In this document: positions 15,721 to 23,812 of the stretch, piece after piece
Layout: each line of letters starts with the position of its first letter
Numbering within the stretch: the first letter of the stretch is position 1
Origin: an uncultured Bacteroidales bacterium
GTDB taxonomy: Bacteria; Bacteroidota; Bacteroidia; Bacteroidales; Bacteroidaceae
NCBI GenBank assembly: GCA_902768125.1
Contig: CACXKA010000007.1
Location: 1 to 64,000 of the forward strand
Length of the DNA stretch: 64,000 nucleotides
Direction: 5' to 3'
Notes under the pieces: generated by a model
The model's input: only the letters and a program-made list of their open reading frames with translations
Told to the model about the DNA's origin: nothing
Database searches by the model: none
Program-made: the position numbers and the translations under genes

Positions 15721-16457
15721 TGGCAAAAAAGATCTTAGTATCTCAACCAAAACCTCAGACGGAGAAGTCTCCCTATTTTGAGGTGGCACAAAAATACAAA
15801 ATAGAATTGGTTTTCAGGCCTTTCATTAAAATTGAACCCATGTCTGCCAAGGATTTCCGTCAGCAGAAGGTGTCTATTCCAGGCCATACAGCTATAGTAT
15901 TTACTTCACGTCACGCTATTGACCACTTCTTTGCCCTCTGCAAGGAATTGCGTGTCAGCATCCCTGACGACATGAAATATTTCTGTGTTTCAGAACAGGT
16001 CTCTCTCTATATCCAGAAGTATGTGCAGTATCGCAAGCGCAAAAACTTCTTCCCAGAGTCTGGTCTTTTGACAGACTTGATGCCTATCATTGCCAAGCAC
16101 AGCAAAGAGACCTATTTCGTGCCTCAGTCTTCAGCTCACACCGACGACATGCGTCGTATGCTCGATGAAATTGGAGTGGAGCACGATGAGGCAGTGATGT
16201 ACTACACCGTGGCAAATGATTTCACGCCTGATGAGGCTTTCGACTACAATATGTTGGTGTTCTTCTCTCCAGAAGGTATCCATTCGTTGATGAAGAACTT
16301 CCCTGATTTCGAGCAGAAGGACATCAAGGTGGCTTGTCTGGGTACAAAGACCATCAAGGCAGCAGAAGAGGCTGGCTTGCACGTGGATTATCAGCCCACA
16401 CCAGAGCTTCGTTCGGTGCCTGCCATTATCGAGGCGTATGCTAAAACACTGAAATAA
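15720..16457 (+). CDS. hemD: Uroporphyrinogen-III synthase
   Basis: The 245-residue protein fits HemD, which closes and inverts hydroxymethylbilane to uroporphyrinogen III, the branch point to haem, sirohaem and cobalamin. It has the two-domain pattern of the family: VFTSRHAIDHFF near residue 60 and the second-domain FFSPEGIHSL with LGTKTIKAAEEAG near residues 180-215. The family is poorly conserved, so the call rests on these spaced motifs and on length. It overlaps its upstream neighbour by one base and the rnpA start by one base. An in-frame TTG at 15717 is a less likely start. Confidence 0.88.
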   Translation: MAKKILVSQPKPQTEKSPYFEVAQKYKIELVFRPFIKIEPMSAKDFRQQKVSIPGHTAIVFTSRHAIDHFFALCKELRVSIPDDMKYFCVSEQVSLYIQKYVQYRKRKNFFPESGLLTDLMPIIAKHSKETYFVPQSSAHTDDMRRMLDEIGVEHDEAVMYYTVANDFTPDEAFDYNMLVFFSPEGIHSLMKNFPDFEQKDIKVACLGTKTIKAAEEAGLHVDYQPTPELRSVPAIIEAYAKTLK

Positions 16458-16882
16458 TGCCTTATGCATTAACAAAAAGTGAGCGGCTCACCAGCCAGCT
16501 TGTCATAGAAAAAATATTCGCAGGAGGGAATGCGTCAATGGCGGCATTTCCCCTGCGAATTGTTTATATGCAGATGGAGAAGCAGGGTGGGGAAGACGTT
16601 ACGGGAGAACCATTGGCTTCTATCTTGGTCTCTGTGCCCAAGAAACGATTTCGCCATGCCGTTGACCGCAATCGCATGAAACGGCTCATACGCGAAGCCT
16701 ATCGCCTCAATAAACATATCCTTTGGGATGCACTCGAGGGAAAAGATTTTCGACTTGCCCTTGCTTTTGTGTGCATCACCGACACCCTCCCCACTTTCTA
16801 CACTGTCAACAAGAGTATGAAGAAGGCCCTCACCCGCATAGCGGAGAGGATTTGTGTTAACGATAACCCAGACAAGCTCTAA
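16457..16882 (+). CDS. rnpA: Ribonuclease P protein component
   Basis: RnpA assists the catalytic RNA of RNase P in removing 5' leaders from pre-tRNAs. The 141-residue protein has the family's basic signature, [20 protein letters not shown] at about residues 61-80, and an N-terminal LTKSERL segment. In most bacteria rnpA adjoins rpmH; here it lies between hemD and yidD, an arrangement I know from Bacteroidales. It overlaps hemD by one base, and yidD begins 26 bases after it. The partner RNA gene is not in the window. Confidence 0.95.
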   Translation: MPYALTKSERLTSQLVIEKIFAGGNASMAAFPLRIVYMQMEKQGGEDVTGEPLASILVSVPKKRFRHAVDRNRMKRLIREAYRLNKHILWDALEGKDFRLALAFVCITDTLPTFYTVNKSMKKALTRIAERICVNDNPDKL

Positions 16883-16908
16883 ACCTCCAATCTCAAACCT
16901 CAACTCAA

Positions 16909-17148
16909 ATGCTTTCCTCCTTCTTCTCCTTTCTTCTCCTTCTTCCCATTTATTTCTATAGGGCTTGTATCTCGCCATTGTTGCCTCCAACGTGTCGGTT
17001 CACCCCCACTTGCTCCAGCTATGCTGTCGAAGCCATTAAGAAGCATGGACCTCTGAAAGGGTTTTATTTGGCATGTCGTCGTATCTTGCGTTGCCATCCC
17101 TGGGGGGGAAGCGGTTATGATCCTGTACCAGAAGAGTTTCATTGGTGA
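16909..17148 (+). CDS. yidD: Membrane protein insertion efficiency factor YidD
   Basis: This 79-residue protein has an N-terminal hydrophobic stretch ([14 protein letters not shown]) and the family signature [19 protein letters not shown] followed by [17 protein letters not shown]. YidD helps insert proteins into the inner membrane and is usually found beside rnpA and yidC; here only rnpA is close. The gap before it (16883-16908) carries a degenerate CTCAAACCTCAACTCAAA element. The following tatD frame starts just after its stop. Confidence 0.95.
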   Translation: MLSSFFSFLLLLPIYFYRACISPLLPPTCRFTPTCSSYAVEAIKKHGPLKGFYLACRRILRCHPWGGSGYDPVPEEFHW

Positions 17149-17150
17149 GT

Positions 17151-17810
17151 ATGTTCAATTTCCATACATATCATATTGATGAAGAAGCATGTCTGCTGAA
17201 TGTGGATGTAGCGGATATGCGACCCTTCTATCCTGAGCAGGTGAGGCTCTCGGTAGGCTTGCATCCGTGGAAGGTGAAGGCTGATTGGCAGCAGGTAATA
17301 GATTCGGTTTATCAGGAAGCACAACGAGCTGATGTCTGGGCAATAGGTGAGTGTGGATTAGATAAATCGAAAGGAGAGGCACTCTCGTTGCAGATGGAGG
17401 CGTTTCGTGCCCAAATACTTCTTGCCGAAGAAGTACGGAAGCCGATGATTATCCATTGTGTGAGGGCTTTCGATGAATTACTCATGCTTCGTCGTGAACT
17501 TGAAGTCTCTTGCAAGCAAGAAGGGCGTGAGCCACAGCCTTGGGTCATTCACGGTTTCAGGGGGAAACCAGAGCAGGCAAGACAACTGATGGCCAAAGGA
17601 ATGTTGCTCTCCTTCGGCCATCAATATAACTTGGAAACCTTACGTTCCGTCTTTATTTCTTCCCGTTCCTTTTATCTCGAAACGGACGATCTCCATTTCT
17701 CTGTCCGTCAAATTTACGAGCAGGTCGCTCACCATCTTGACGTGGACGTCGTTCGTCTCGTTCCCCTCTGCGACCCTCGAAAGAATCTCTTTTCTCACCA
17801 AAATCCTTGA
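17151..17810 (+). CDS. TatD-family metal-dependent hydrolase, overlapping its convergent neighbour
   Basis: TatD enzymes are TIM-barrel, divalent-metal phosphoesterases with DNase activity. Visible motifs are SVGLHPW (near residue 27), AIGECGLDKSK (near 64), MIIHCVRAFDELL (near 102), VIHGFRGKPEQA and FYLETDD (near 175), each with metal-site residues. The usual N-terminal DxHxH is here NFHTYHI, lacking the Asp, which may weaken metal binding. I start at ATG 17151; a GTG at 17145 overlaps the end of yidD. From 17653 onward the frame lies opposite the C-terminal tail of the RNA methyltransferase gene, and ETDD with the helix after it (IYEQVAHHL) falls within that overlap. The last 20 residues look unlike the family. 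Confidence 0.85.
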   Translation: MFNFHTYHIDEEACLLNVDVADMRPFYPEQVRLSVGLHPWKVKADWQQVIDSVYQEAQRADVWAIGECGLDKSKGEALSLQMEAFRAQILLAEEVRKPMIIHCVRAFDELLMLRRELEVSCKQEGREPQPWVIHGFRGKPEQARQLMAKGMLLSFGHQYNLETLRSVFISSRSFYLETDDLHFSVRQIYEQVAHHLDVDVVRLVPLCDPRKNLFSHQNP

Positions 17811-19362
17811 CACCCTTACCTGTGAAGAATGACTTTCTGGCTTCTTGACGGGAGGCGCGATCCGTGAAGCGTTCACGATCCTCACCCCCTCTTCTGTCAT
17901 CTTTACCCTTGCGGGAACCTCCTGCACGCACTATACGATCGCCCCATTTGCCCAGATGGCGGTTGATGATTTCTGCTTCTTCATCATCCTCAGCCTCGAA
18001 CATCTTCCAACGACTATCCTTACCCCATTTCCTGTTCACCTCCTCGTCGTAGGAGATATCTTTGGAAGGTCTTTCTTTGAAAGGTTTTGACTTGAAGTAG
18101 TGCTCCTCGTCATCCGTCTTTCTGCTGGCAGACCACTCACCATCCTCATTCTTCTTGTGAGGCTTGAACTTGAGGTTGTGGCGTCGATCTTCATCCGTCT
18201 TGATGTCCAATCCCTCTTCGCGACGTTCCTTCAGTTTGCCGTCAAAGATTTGGTACTTGCGGAACTCGCATTCCAACGAGCCGTTGAACAACGCATATTT
18301 GGTGGAAGGTCTGAAGCCAATCCTGTCAAACAGTTCCTCGTGGTGGGAGATGATCCAGGCATCGTTGCCCACGAAGTTGCGCTTCAGGTTCTTGCCGATG
18401 GTTTCGTAGAGGTCATAGATGTCATCCGTGCTGATGCGGTCACCATAAGGTGGGTTGGTGATGATGATGGCCTTGTCGAGTGGTTGTTCAAACTCGTAAA
18501 AGTCACGTTGCTCCACGCTCACGATGTCCTTCACACCTGCATTCAACACGTTGTCAGTGGCAATCTGCACTACCTGACGGTTGATGTCGTAGCCGTAAAT
18601 CTTATGGTCAAATTCACGCTCCTGACTATCATCGTTGTAGATGCGGTCGAAGAGGTCTGCATCAAAATCCTTCCACTTCTCGAAAGCATACTCTTTACGG
18701 AACACACCTGGATAGACGTTCTGTGCAATCAGCGCCGCCTCAATTAGGATGGTGCCTGAACCACAAAATGGGTCAATCAGATCACATTCGCCATCCCAAC
18801 CTGTCAGCATGATGAGTCCAGCAGCCAATACCTCGTTCAGTGGGGCTTGTACCGTAGCAGTTTTGTAGCCACGCTGATGCAGGCTTTCACCTGATGAGTC
18901 GAGGGAGATGGTTACATCGTCTTCCGCAATGTGCACGTTGACTCTCAGGTCAGGGTTACTGATGCCTACGTTCGGACGGTCACCTGTCTTGTCACGCCAG
19001 TAGTCAGCAATAGCATCCTTCACACGATATGCCACAAACTTTGAGTGACGGAAGTTGTCGCTGAAGATGACGGAATCCACCAAGAACGTGCTTTTTACGT
19101 CCATGTACTTCTCCCAGTCAATCAATTTCACAGCCTCATACACCTCATCGGCATCGTTTGCCTTGAACTCCTTGATGGGTTTCAGGATTTTCACTGCCGT
19201 TCGTGTGCAGAAGTTTGCCTTGTATAGCATCTCCTTGTCACCTGTGAAAGCCACCATTCTCCTACCAATCTCAACGTTGTTGGCACCCAGATTGATCAGT
19301 TCCTTTGCAAGCACCTCTTCCAGTCCTTGGAAGGTCTTTGCGATTATCTTGAATTCAGTCAT
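17653..19362 (-). CDS. THUMP-domain class I RNA methyltransferase with Arg-rich tail
   Basis: Residues 1 to about 150 form the THUMP-type RNA-binding region (KIIAKTFQGLEEVLAKEL). The catalytic domain follows, with DPFCGSGTILIEAAL (SAM binding, near residue 193) and ITNPPYG (near 303), the N2-guanine methyltransferase pattern of RlmL and related enzymes. Expected role: methylating a guanine of 23S rRNA or tRNA. After about residue 385 comes a disordered tail of some 185 residues dominated by Arg, Lys, Asp, Glu and Gly, ending RNGKK; it probably adds RNA affinity. The last 158 bp lie antisense to tatD. I start at MTEFKII (19362); longer readings run into cysE. Confidence 0.9.
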   Translation of the reverse strand: MTEFKIIAKTFQGLEEVLAKELINLGANNVEIGRRMVAFTGDKEMLYKANFCTRTAVKILKPIKEFKANDADEVYEAVKLIDWEKYMDVKSTFLVDSVIFSDNFRHSKFVAYRVKDAIADYWRDKTGDRPNVGISNPDLRVNVHIAEDDVTISLDSSGESLHQRGYKTATVQAPLNEVLAAGLIMLTGWDGECDLIDPFCGSGTILIEAALIAQNVYPGVFRKEYAFEKWKDFDADLFDRIYNDDSQEREFDHKIYGYDINRQVVQIATDNVLNAGVKDIVSVEQRDFYEFEQPLDKAIIITNPPYGDRISTDDIYDLYETIGKNLKRNFVGNDAWIISHHEELFDRIGFRPSTKYALFNGSLECEFRKYQIFDGKLKERREEGLDIKTDEDRRHNLKFKPHKKNEDGEWSASRKTDDEEHYFKSKPFKERPSKDISYDEEVNRKWGKDSRWKMFEAEDDEEAEIINRHLGKWGDRIVRAGGSRKGKDDRRGGEDRERFTDRASRQEARKSFFTGKGVKDFGEKRDSFEGRRGERDERRPRQDGERPARKFDGQRNGDRPFRDKRNGKK

Positions 19363-19372
19363 GTTCTTATCG

Positions 19373-20329
19373 TTATTGTTTGCTGTCCGAATGGCGCGCT
19401 TCACCCAGCGCATGAGCTTGTTGTGTGATGTTTTCACCTGCAGGCACATCGTGGGTCACCCAAATGTTACCACCAATCACGGCACCCTTTCCGATGGTGA
19501 TTCTTCCTAAGATGGAAGCATTGGAGTAGACAATCACGTCGTCTTCCAAGATTGGATGGCGAGGAATGCCCTTGATTGGGTTGCCGTCGGCATCCAGAGG
19601 GAAACTCTTGGCACCCAGTGTCACACCTTGATAGAGCTTCACGTTATTGCCGATGATGCTTGTCTCGCCAATCACCACACCTGTACCATGGTCGATGGTG
19701 AAGTATTCGCCAATCGTTGCGCCAGGATGGATGTCAATACCTGTCTCCGAGTGAGCAATCTCCGTCAGCATGCGGGGAATGAGTGGCACATCGAGGTTCC
19801 ACAGCTCATGGGCGATGCGATACACCGTCAGTTCCTTGATGACAGGATAGCAGCTGATAATCTCGCCATAGTTCTTGGCAGCAGGGTCGCCATTGAAAGC
19901 AGCTACCACATCCGTTGCCAGCACACGCCTCAGTTCGGGCAGTCGGTTGATGAACTTCTCAGCACGCTCCTCAGCCATGCGACGCATTTCCATGTTGATG
20001 GTGTCGGGGCTGTAAGCGGCAAACACAGCAGTTCTCTCTTCGAAGTTAGAGAATACCAGGCCTGCCTGAATCTGTGCAACGAGGAGAGAATAGAGCTGTT
20101 CAATATCCACCCCCAGGTGATATTTCAGCGTGTTCTTGTTGATGCACGAACGACCATAGTAGCCGGGGAAGATGATTCCTCGGGCAAGGTCAATGATTTG
20201 TTTTAGCACTTCGCCCGAAGGCAATGGTGTTCCGTCATTGTGCTCGTGATAGAGATCCTTGTACGATTCTGGTCGTGCCAGTTCTTCGACGGTTCGTGTC
20301 AACGTGTCAGCAAGAGTCCTTGCGCTCAT
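19373..20329 (-). CDS. cysE: Serine O-acetyltransferase
   Basis: It acetylates L-serine with acetyl-CoA for cysteine synthesis. The 318-residue protein has a helical N-terminal domain and a left-handed beta-helix of hexapeptide repeats from about residue 205. IDHGTGVVIGET carries the catalytic His, and VKLYQGVTLGAKS and GAVIGGNIWVT follow. It is longer than enterobacterial CysE and resembles the EpsC-type enzymes common in Bacteroidetes. I start at MSARTLADT (20329), just downstream of a TACCTTTG promoter; a longer frame back to 20410 passes through that promoter and a TTTTCAC repeat. Its 3' end lies 10 bp from the methyltransferase start, so the two are probably cotranscribed. Confidence 0.93.
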   Translation of the reverse strand: MSARTLADTLTRTVEELARPESYKDLYHEHNDGTPLPSGEVLKQIIDLARGIIFPGYYGRSCINKNTLKYHLGVDIEQLYSLLVAQIQAGLVFSNFEERTAVFAAYSPDTINMEMRRMAEERAEKFINRLPELRRVLATDVVAAFNGDPAAKNYGEIISCYPVIKELTVYRIAHELWNLDVPLIPRMLTEIAHSETGIDIHPGATIGEYFTIDHGTGVVIGETSIIGNNVKLYQGVTLGAKSFPLDADGNPIKGIPRHPILEDDVIVYSNASILGRITIGKGAVIGGNIWVTHDVPAGENITQQAHALGEARHSDSKQ

Positions 20330-20358
20330 TTTCTTACTATTGTGTAAAGATTTTGGTG

Positions 20359-20366
20359 CAAAGGTA
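20359..20366 (-). promoter_or_regulatory. cysE promoter, TACCTTTG
   Basis: A TAnnTTTG element read on the minus strand, 30 bases upstream of the chosen cysE start. It supports the shorter cysE start. Confidence 0.7.
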
Positions 20367-20376
20367 AGAAAAAGAA

Positions 20377-20405
20377 GTGAATAGTGAAGAAGTGAAAAGT
20401 GAAAA
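20377..20405 (-). repeat. TTTTCAC-type 7-bp repeat upstream of cysE
   Basis: On the plus strand this reads GTGAATA, GTGAAGA, then GTGAAAA twice, that is about four TTCAC-bearing 7-mers on the minus strand. The same unit builds part of a signal peptide at 31796-31823. Confidence 0.7.
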
Positions 20406-20441
20406 ATCATAGTTTCTTTTGGCTTTTCGCCTGCTAATTCG

Positions 20442-20449
20442 TACCTTTG
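20442..20449 (+). promoter_or_regulatory. purD promoter, TACCTTTG
   Basis: A TAnnTTTG element 32 bases before the purD ATG, divergent from the cysE promoter about 75 bp away. Confidence 0.7.
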
Positions 20450-20481
20450 TACCCCGAAAAGGATAGAAAAAGCAAAAAGAC

Positions 20482-21780
20482 ATGAAAATATTACTACTTG
20501 GAAGCGGCGGTAGAGAGCACGCCTTGGCTTGGAAAATAGCTCAGAGCCAGAAGATTGAGAAACTGTTTATTGCCCCAGGCAATGCTGGCACCTCCTCCGT
20601 GGGTGAGAATGTGCCCTTGAAGGCTGACGATTTCGAAGGCATCAAGACTTTTGTCTTGGCGAATGGAATCGATATGGTCGTAGTAGGACCAGAAGACCCA
20701 TTGGTGAAGGGCGTGTATGACTTCTTCAAGCAGGATGCCCAGTTGAAGGACATTCCTGTGATTGGTCCTTCCAAAGCTGGTGCTGTGCTCGAAGGCAGCA
20801 AGGATTTTGCCAAGGGCTTCATGCAGCGTCATGGCATCCCCACAGCGGCTTACCGTTCCTTCAATGGCACCAACATCGAAGAAGGTATAGCCTTCTTGGA
20901 GACTCTTCAGGCACCTTATGTGCTCAAAGCAGACGGACTTTGTGCTGGCAAGGGAGTGCTCATCGTTCCCACGCTTGAAGAGGCGAAGAAAGAGTTTCGT
21001 GGCATGCTCGACGGCATGTTTGGCGAGGCGAGTGCCACTGTGGTTATCGAGGAGTTTCTCTCTGGCATTGAGTGCTCTGTTTTTGTGTTGACTGATGGAA
21101 AGAACTACAAGATTCTGCCCGAAGCCAAGGACTACAAGCGTATTGGCGAGGGTGACACTGGTCTTAATACTGGTGGTATGGGTAGTGTTTCTCCCGTTCC
21201 ATTTGCTGATGAGGCTTGGATGAAGAAAGTGGAAGAGCGTATCGTCAAACCTACTGTTGATGGATTGGCTGCTGAGGGCATCGACTACAAGGGCTTCATC
21301 TTCCTCGGACTCATTAAGGTAGATCGTGATTATGCCTATGCCAAAGCGGGTGATCCTGTGGTTATCGAATACAATGTCCGCATGGGTGACCCAGAGACAG
21401 AGACCGTCATGCTCCGCATCAAGAGCGACCTCGTGGATTTGCTCGAAGGCGTGGCAGAGGGTAACCTTGACACCCGCACTTTGGAGTTTGATCCTCGTTC
21501 TGCTGTTTGTGTCATGATGGTTAGCGGCGGTTATCCACAAGCTTACCAGAAGGGTTTCGAAATCACAGGCATCGATGATGTGGAAGGTTCTGTGGTGTTC
21601 CATGCAGGCACAGCCCTCAAGGATGGTAAAGTCGTCACAGCAGGTGGTCGTGTCATCGCGGTCAGCTCCTATGGTAACACCCAAAACGAGGCGCTTGTCA
21701 AGTCCTTCACCGAAGCTGGCAAGATTCACTTCGAGGGTAAGTACTTCCGTCGTGACATTGGACAAGATTTGCTGAAATAA
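20482..21780 (+). CDS. purD: Phosphoribosylamine-glycine ligase (GARS)
   Basis: It catalyses the second step of purine synthesis, joining glycine to phosphoribosylamine with ATP. The 432-residue protein begins [18 protein letters not shown], typical of PurD. It has the ATP-grasp features [11 protein letters not shown] (near residue 152) and [12 protein letters not shown] (near 296), with GGMGSVSP in between. Length is normal for a monofunctional enzyme; no fused PurM or PurN domain is present. It has its own promoter 32 bases upstream and is followed 34 bases later by a cytidylate-kinase-like gene on the same strand. Confidence 0.97.
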   Translation: MKILLLGSGGREHALAWKIAQSQKIEKLFIAPGNAGTSSVGENVPLKADDFEGIKTFVLANGIDMVVVGPEDPLVKGVYDFFKQDAQLKDIPVIGPSKAGAVLEGSKDFAKGFMQRHGIPTAAYRSFNGTNIEEGIAFLETLQAPYVLKADGLCAGKGVLIVPTLEEAKKEFRGMLDGMFGEASATVVIEEFLSGIECSVFVLTDGKNYKILPEAKDYKRIGEGDTGLNTGGMGSVSPVPFADEAWMKKVEERIVKPTVDGLAAEGIDYKGFIFLGLIKVDRDYAYAKAGDPVVIEYNVRMGDPETETVMLRIKSDLVDLLEGVAEGNLDTRTLEFDPRSAVCVMMVSGGYPQAYQKGFEITGIDDVEGSVVFHAGTALKDGKVVTAGGRVIAVSSYGNTQNEALVKSFTEAGKIHFEGKYFRRDIGQDLLK

Positions 21781-21814
21781 GATAACAAGATACTAACTAT
21801 TAATCAAATGCCAG

Positions 21815-22447
21815 ATGAATCAACAGAAAATCATTATCACCATCAACCGCGAGTGTGGTAGCGGTGGTGGAGAGATTGCACGCCTACTTGGTCAGAAGTT
21901 GGGTATTAAGGTTTATGACCGCACCATTCTGAAAAGCATAGCTGAACAGTATAATATGACTGTTGAGAGTATGGATCGTGTGAAGGCAAAGAATCCTCAT
22001 TGGTGGGATGACATTTGCAACTTTTATCAACAATTTGGTTCCTTCCAGACAGGTGAAAAGCTTACTTCTGAGGTTACACCGATGGCTCTCTATAGTGCTG
22101 AAGAACGTCTTCTGCGTGAGGTGGCTGAAAAAGAAAGTTGCATTATTATTGGTCGCGTGGGCTTCCATATTTTCCAAGAAAACCCCAATGCGCTGAATCT
22201 GCTCATCATCGCAGATCGTGATGCCCGTATCAACCGTATTGCCACGAAGCAGAACCTCACCCCCAAAGAGGCAGCCAAGGTTGTTGACCGCATAGACAAA
22301 GAGCGCAACACCTTTGTCAAGCATGTTGCTGACGTGTCGCGCTTTGATGCCCACAATTACGATTGTGTGTTGAATGTCACCGGTATGACGCCTGAGAAAG
22401 TGGTTTCTTTCTTGGAAGATTACATCCGACTCAAAAAAACAGTGTGA
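21815..22447 (+). CDS. Cytidylate kinase-like protein
   Basis: This 210-residue P-loop protein belongs to the cytidylate-kinase-like family. The N-terminus ITINRECGSGGGEIARLLGQKLG carries a modified Walker A (GSGGGE in place of GxxGxGKS), a hallmark of this group. KVYDRTIL, IIGRVGFHIF, IIADRDARINRI and the lid-like RIDKERNTFVKHVADVSRF region follow. It probably phosphorylates a small substrate, but CMP is not assured because the group differs from canonical Cmk. It is downstream of purD, perhaps in the same transcript, and converges on the PBP4 gene with two bases between the stops. Confidence 0.8.
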   Translation: MNQQKIIITINRECGSGGGEIARLLGQKLGIKVYDRTILKSIAEQYNMTVESMDRVKAKNPHWWDDICNFYQQFGSFQTGEKLTSEVTPMALYSAEERLLREVAEKESCIIIGRVGFHIFQENPNALNLLIIADRDARINRIATKQNLTPKEAAKVVDRIDKERNTFVKHVADVSRFDAHNYDCVLNVTGMTPEKVVSFLEDYIRLKKTV

Positions 22448-22449
22448 CT

Positions 22450-23811
22450 TTACCTTGCTAATGCCTGGCAGACGCGGTCTTGATAATCTCGTGCTTCCTT
22501 GGCGGTGAGAGTACCGTTGATAAGGATGGAGAAGGCGAGTTGGTGACCGTTGGAAGCTGTGACATAGCCTGTGAGAGCGATAACGCCTTCAAGGGTGCCT
22601 GTCTTCGCATGCAAATTGCGATAGGCAGGACCTGACTGCATGCGTTCATCGAGGGTGCCATCCACGCCTGCGATGGGGAGGGAACCGTAGAAGACGGGTA
22701 AGATAGAGGCATTGCGGTAGGCATAGCGGAGCATCGCCACCTGAGCCTCTGGTGTGCAGTAATTGTAGAGTGACACACCACTACCATCTGCCACTTCGAT
22801 GTGGTTGTCGATGGTGACTCCTGCACGGCGCAAGAGAGTTTCCACTTGTTTGGCTCCATCTTTCCAAGAAGCACGCTTGCCAGCTGCTGCATTGGCGATT
22901 TTGAAGAAGACAGCCTCCGCATGGAGGTTGTCGGAGTTTTTGAGCATGCGTTGCATCACTTCCTCAACGGTGCGAGCCTTCGTATGGAAGTTGTTTCCTC
23001 CACCAGGATAGTCTTTTGTGTCGTAGGGTACCACTTGTGCGCTGACGCCTGTGATGCTGAGGTTTTTGAGTTCCTGACTGAGGGCATAGGCGAAGTGGGC
23101 AGCTGGGTGAAAGGAGGCATCTTTGGAATAAGAACCGAAATTGGGATAGACACGTCCACGTTCCACCATCAGGGCACAGAGGTAAGGCTCGTACTTAGAG
23201 GGCACATCGTCCCAGCACCAGCCGTTGCCATAGAGGTCAGCGTGTTTCATGCTGGCATCGCCATAAATCTTTCCACTGATTCGCTTGACACCAAGGTCAC
23301 GGATGGCACGAGCCAGTTCTTTGAGGTCGGCGTGGGAGTACATGGGGTCAAAATCGCCCACTACATAGATGTCTCCCTGCAAAGTGCCGTCGGCAGCGAT
23401 GGTGCCTGTGTAATACGAACGAGTCTTGAACTCATGTCTGGCACCCAGCACGCTGAGAGCGGTGATGGCTGTGAGCACCTTCTGGGTGGAAGCAGGACGC
23501 AGTACCTTGTGGGCATTGTAGCCCCAGACGGGCACGTCGTCAGTAAGGTCGAACACGCTGATTCCCACATTGTAGGGGGCACGATTGGCTTCATTGGCAA
23601 AAGCATCGAGGCGTGTACGGATTTGCTCTCCCCAGGGTAGAGTAGGTGTCACCACACCCTGATTGTCAGGGGCTGCCGTGAAGGTGGAGTCAGGGGTAGC
23701 TGGTGGTGCAAAGTTGCTGATGGGCATCACGGGCACAGGCAGCGGGTCTTGCGCCAGCAATGAAACCAACAGTGAGAAATGAATTGCTAATAGTGAAAAT
23801 ATTCTCTTCAT
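22450..23811 (-). CDS. D-Ala-D-Ala carboxypeptidase/endopeptidase, PBP4 type
   Basis: This is an exported penicillin-binding protein of the S13 family, trimming or cutting peptidoglycan peptides in the periplasm. A signal peptide (residues 1-20, ending LLAQ) precedes the three active-site motifs: S-T-Q-K in RPASTQKVLTA near residue 107, S-L-Y-N near 348 in place of SxN, and K-T-G-T in HAKTGTLEG near 403. The 453-residue length suits PBP4/DacB. Its start lies one base from the stop of the M16 peptidase gene upstream on the same strand, so the two are cotranscribed. The SxN motif carries an extra residue as I read it and deserves alignment. Confidence 0.88.
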   Translation of the reverse strand: MKRIFSLLAIHFSLLVSLLAQDPLPVPVMPISNFAPPATPDSTFTAAPDNQGVVTPTLPWGEQIRTRLDAFANEANRAPYNVGISVFDLTDDVPVWGYNAHKVLRPASTQKVLTAITALSVLGARHEFKTRSYYTGTIAADGTLQGDIYVVGDFDPMYSHADLKELARAIRDLGVKRISGKIYGDASMKHADLYGNGWCWDDVPSKYEPYLCALMVERGRVYPNFGSYSKDASFHPAAHFAYALSQELKNLSITGVSAQVVPYDTKDYPGGGNNFHTKARTVEEVMQRMLKNSDNLHAEAVFFKIANAAAGKRASWKDGAKQVETLLRRAGVTIDNHIEVADGSGVSLYNYCTPEAQVAMLRYAYRNASILPVFYGSLPIAGVDGTLDERMQSGPAYRNLHAKTGTLEGVIALTGYVTASNGHQLAFSILINGTLTAKEARDYQDRVCQALAR

Positions 23812-23812
23812 A

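Noticed and set aside
20494-21765. 423-codon open frame antisense to purD
   Set aside because: PurD motifs are complete on the plus strand; the antisense frame shows no domain, signal or promoter.
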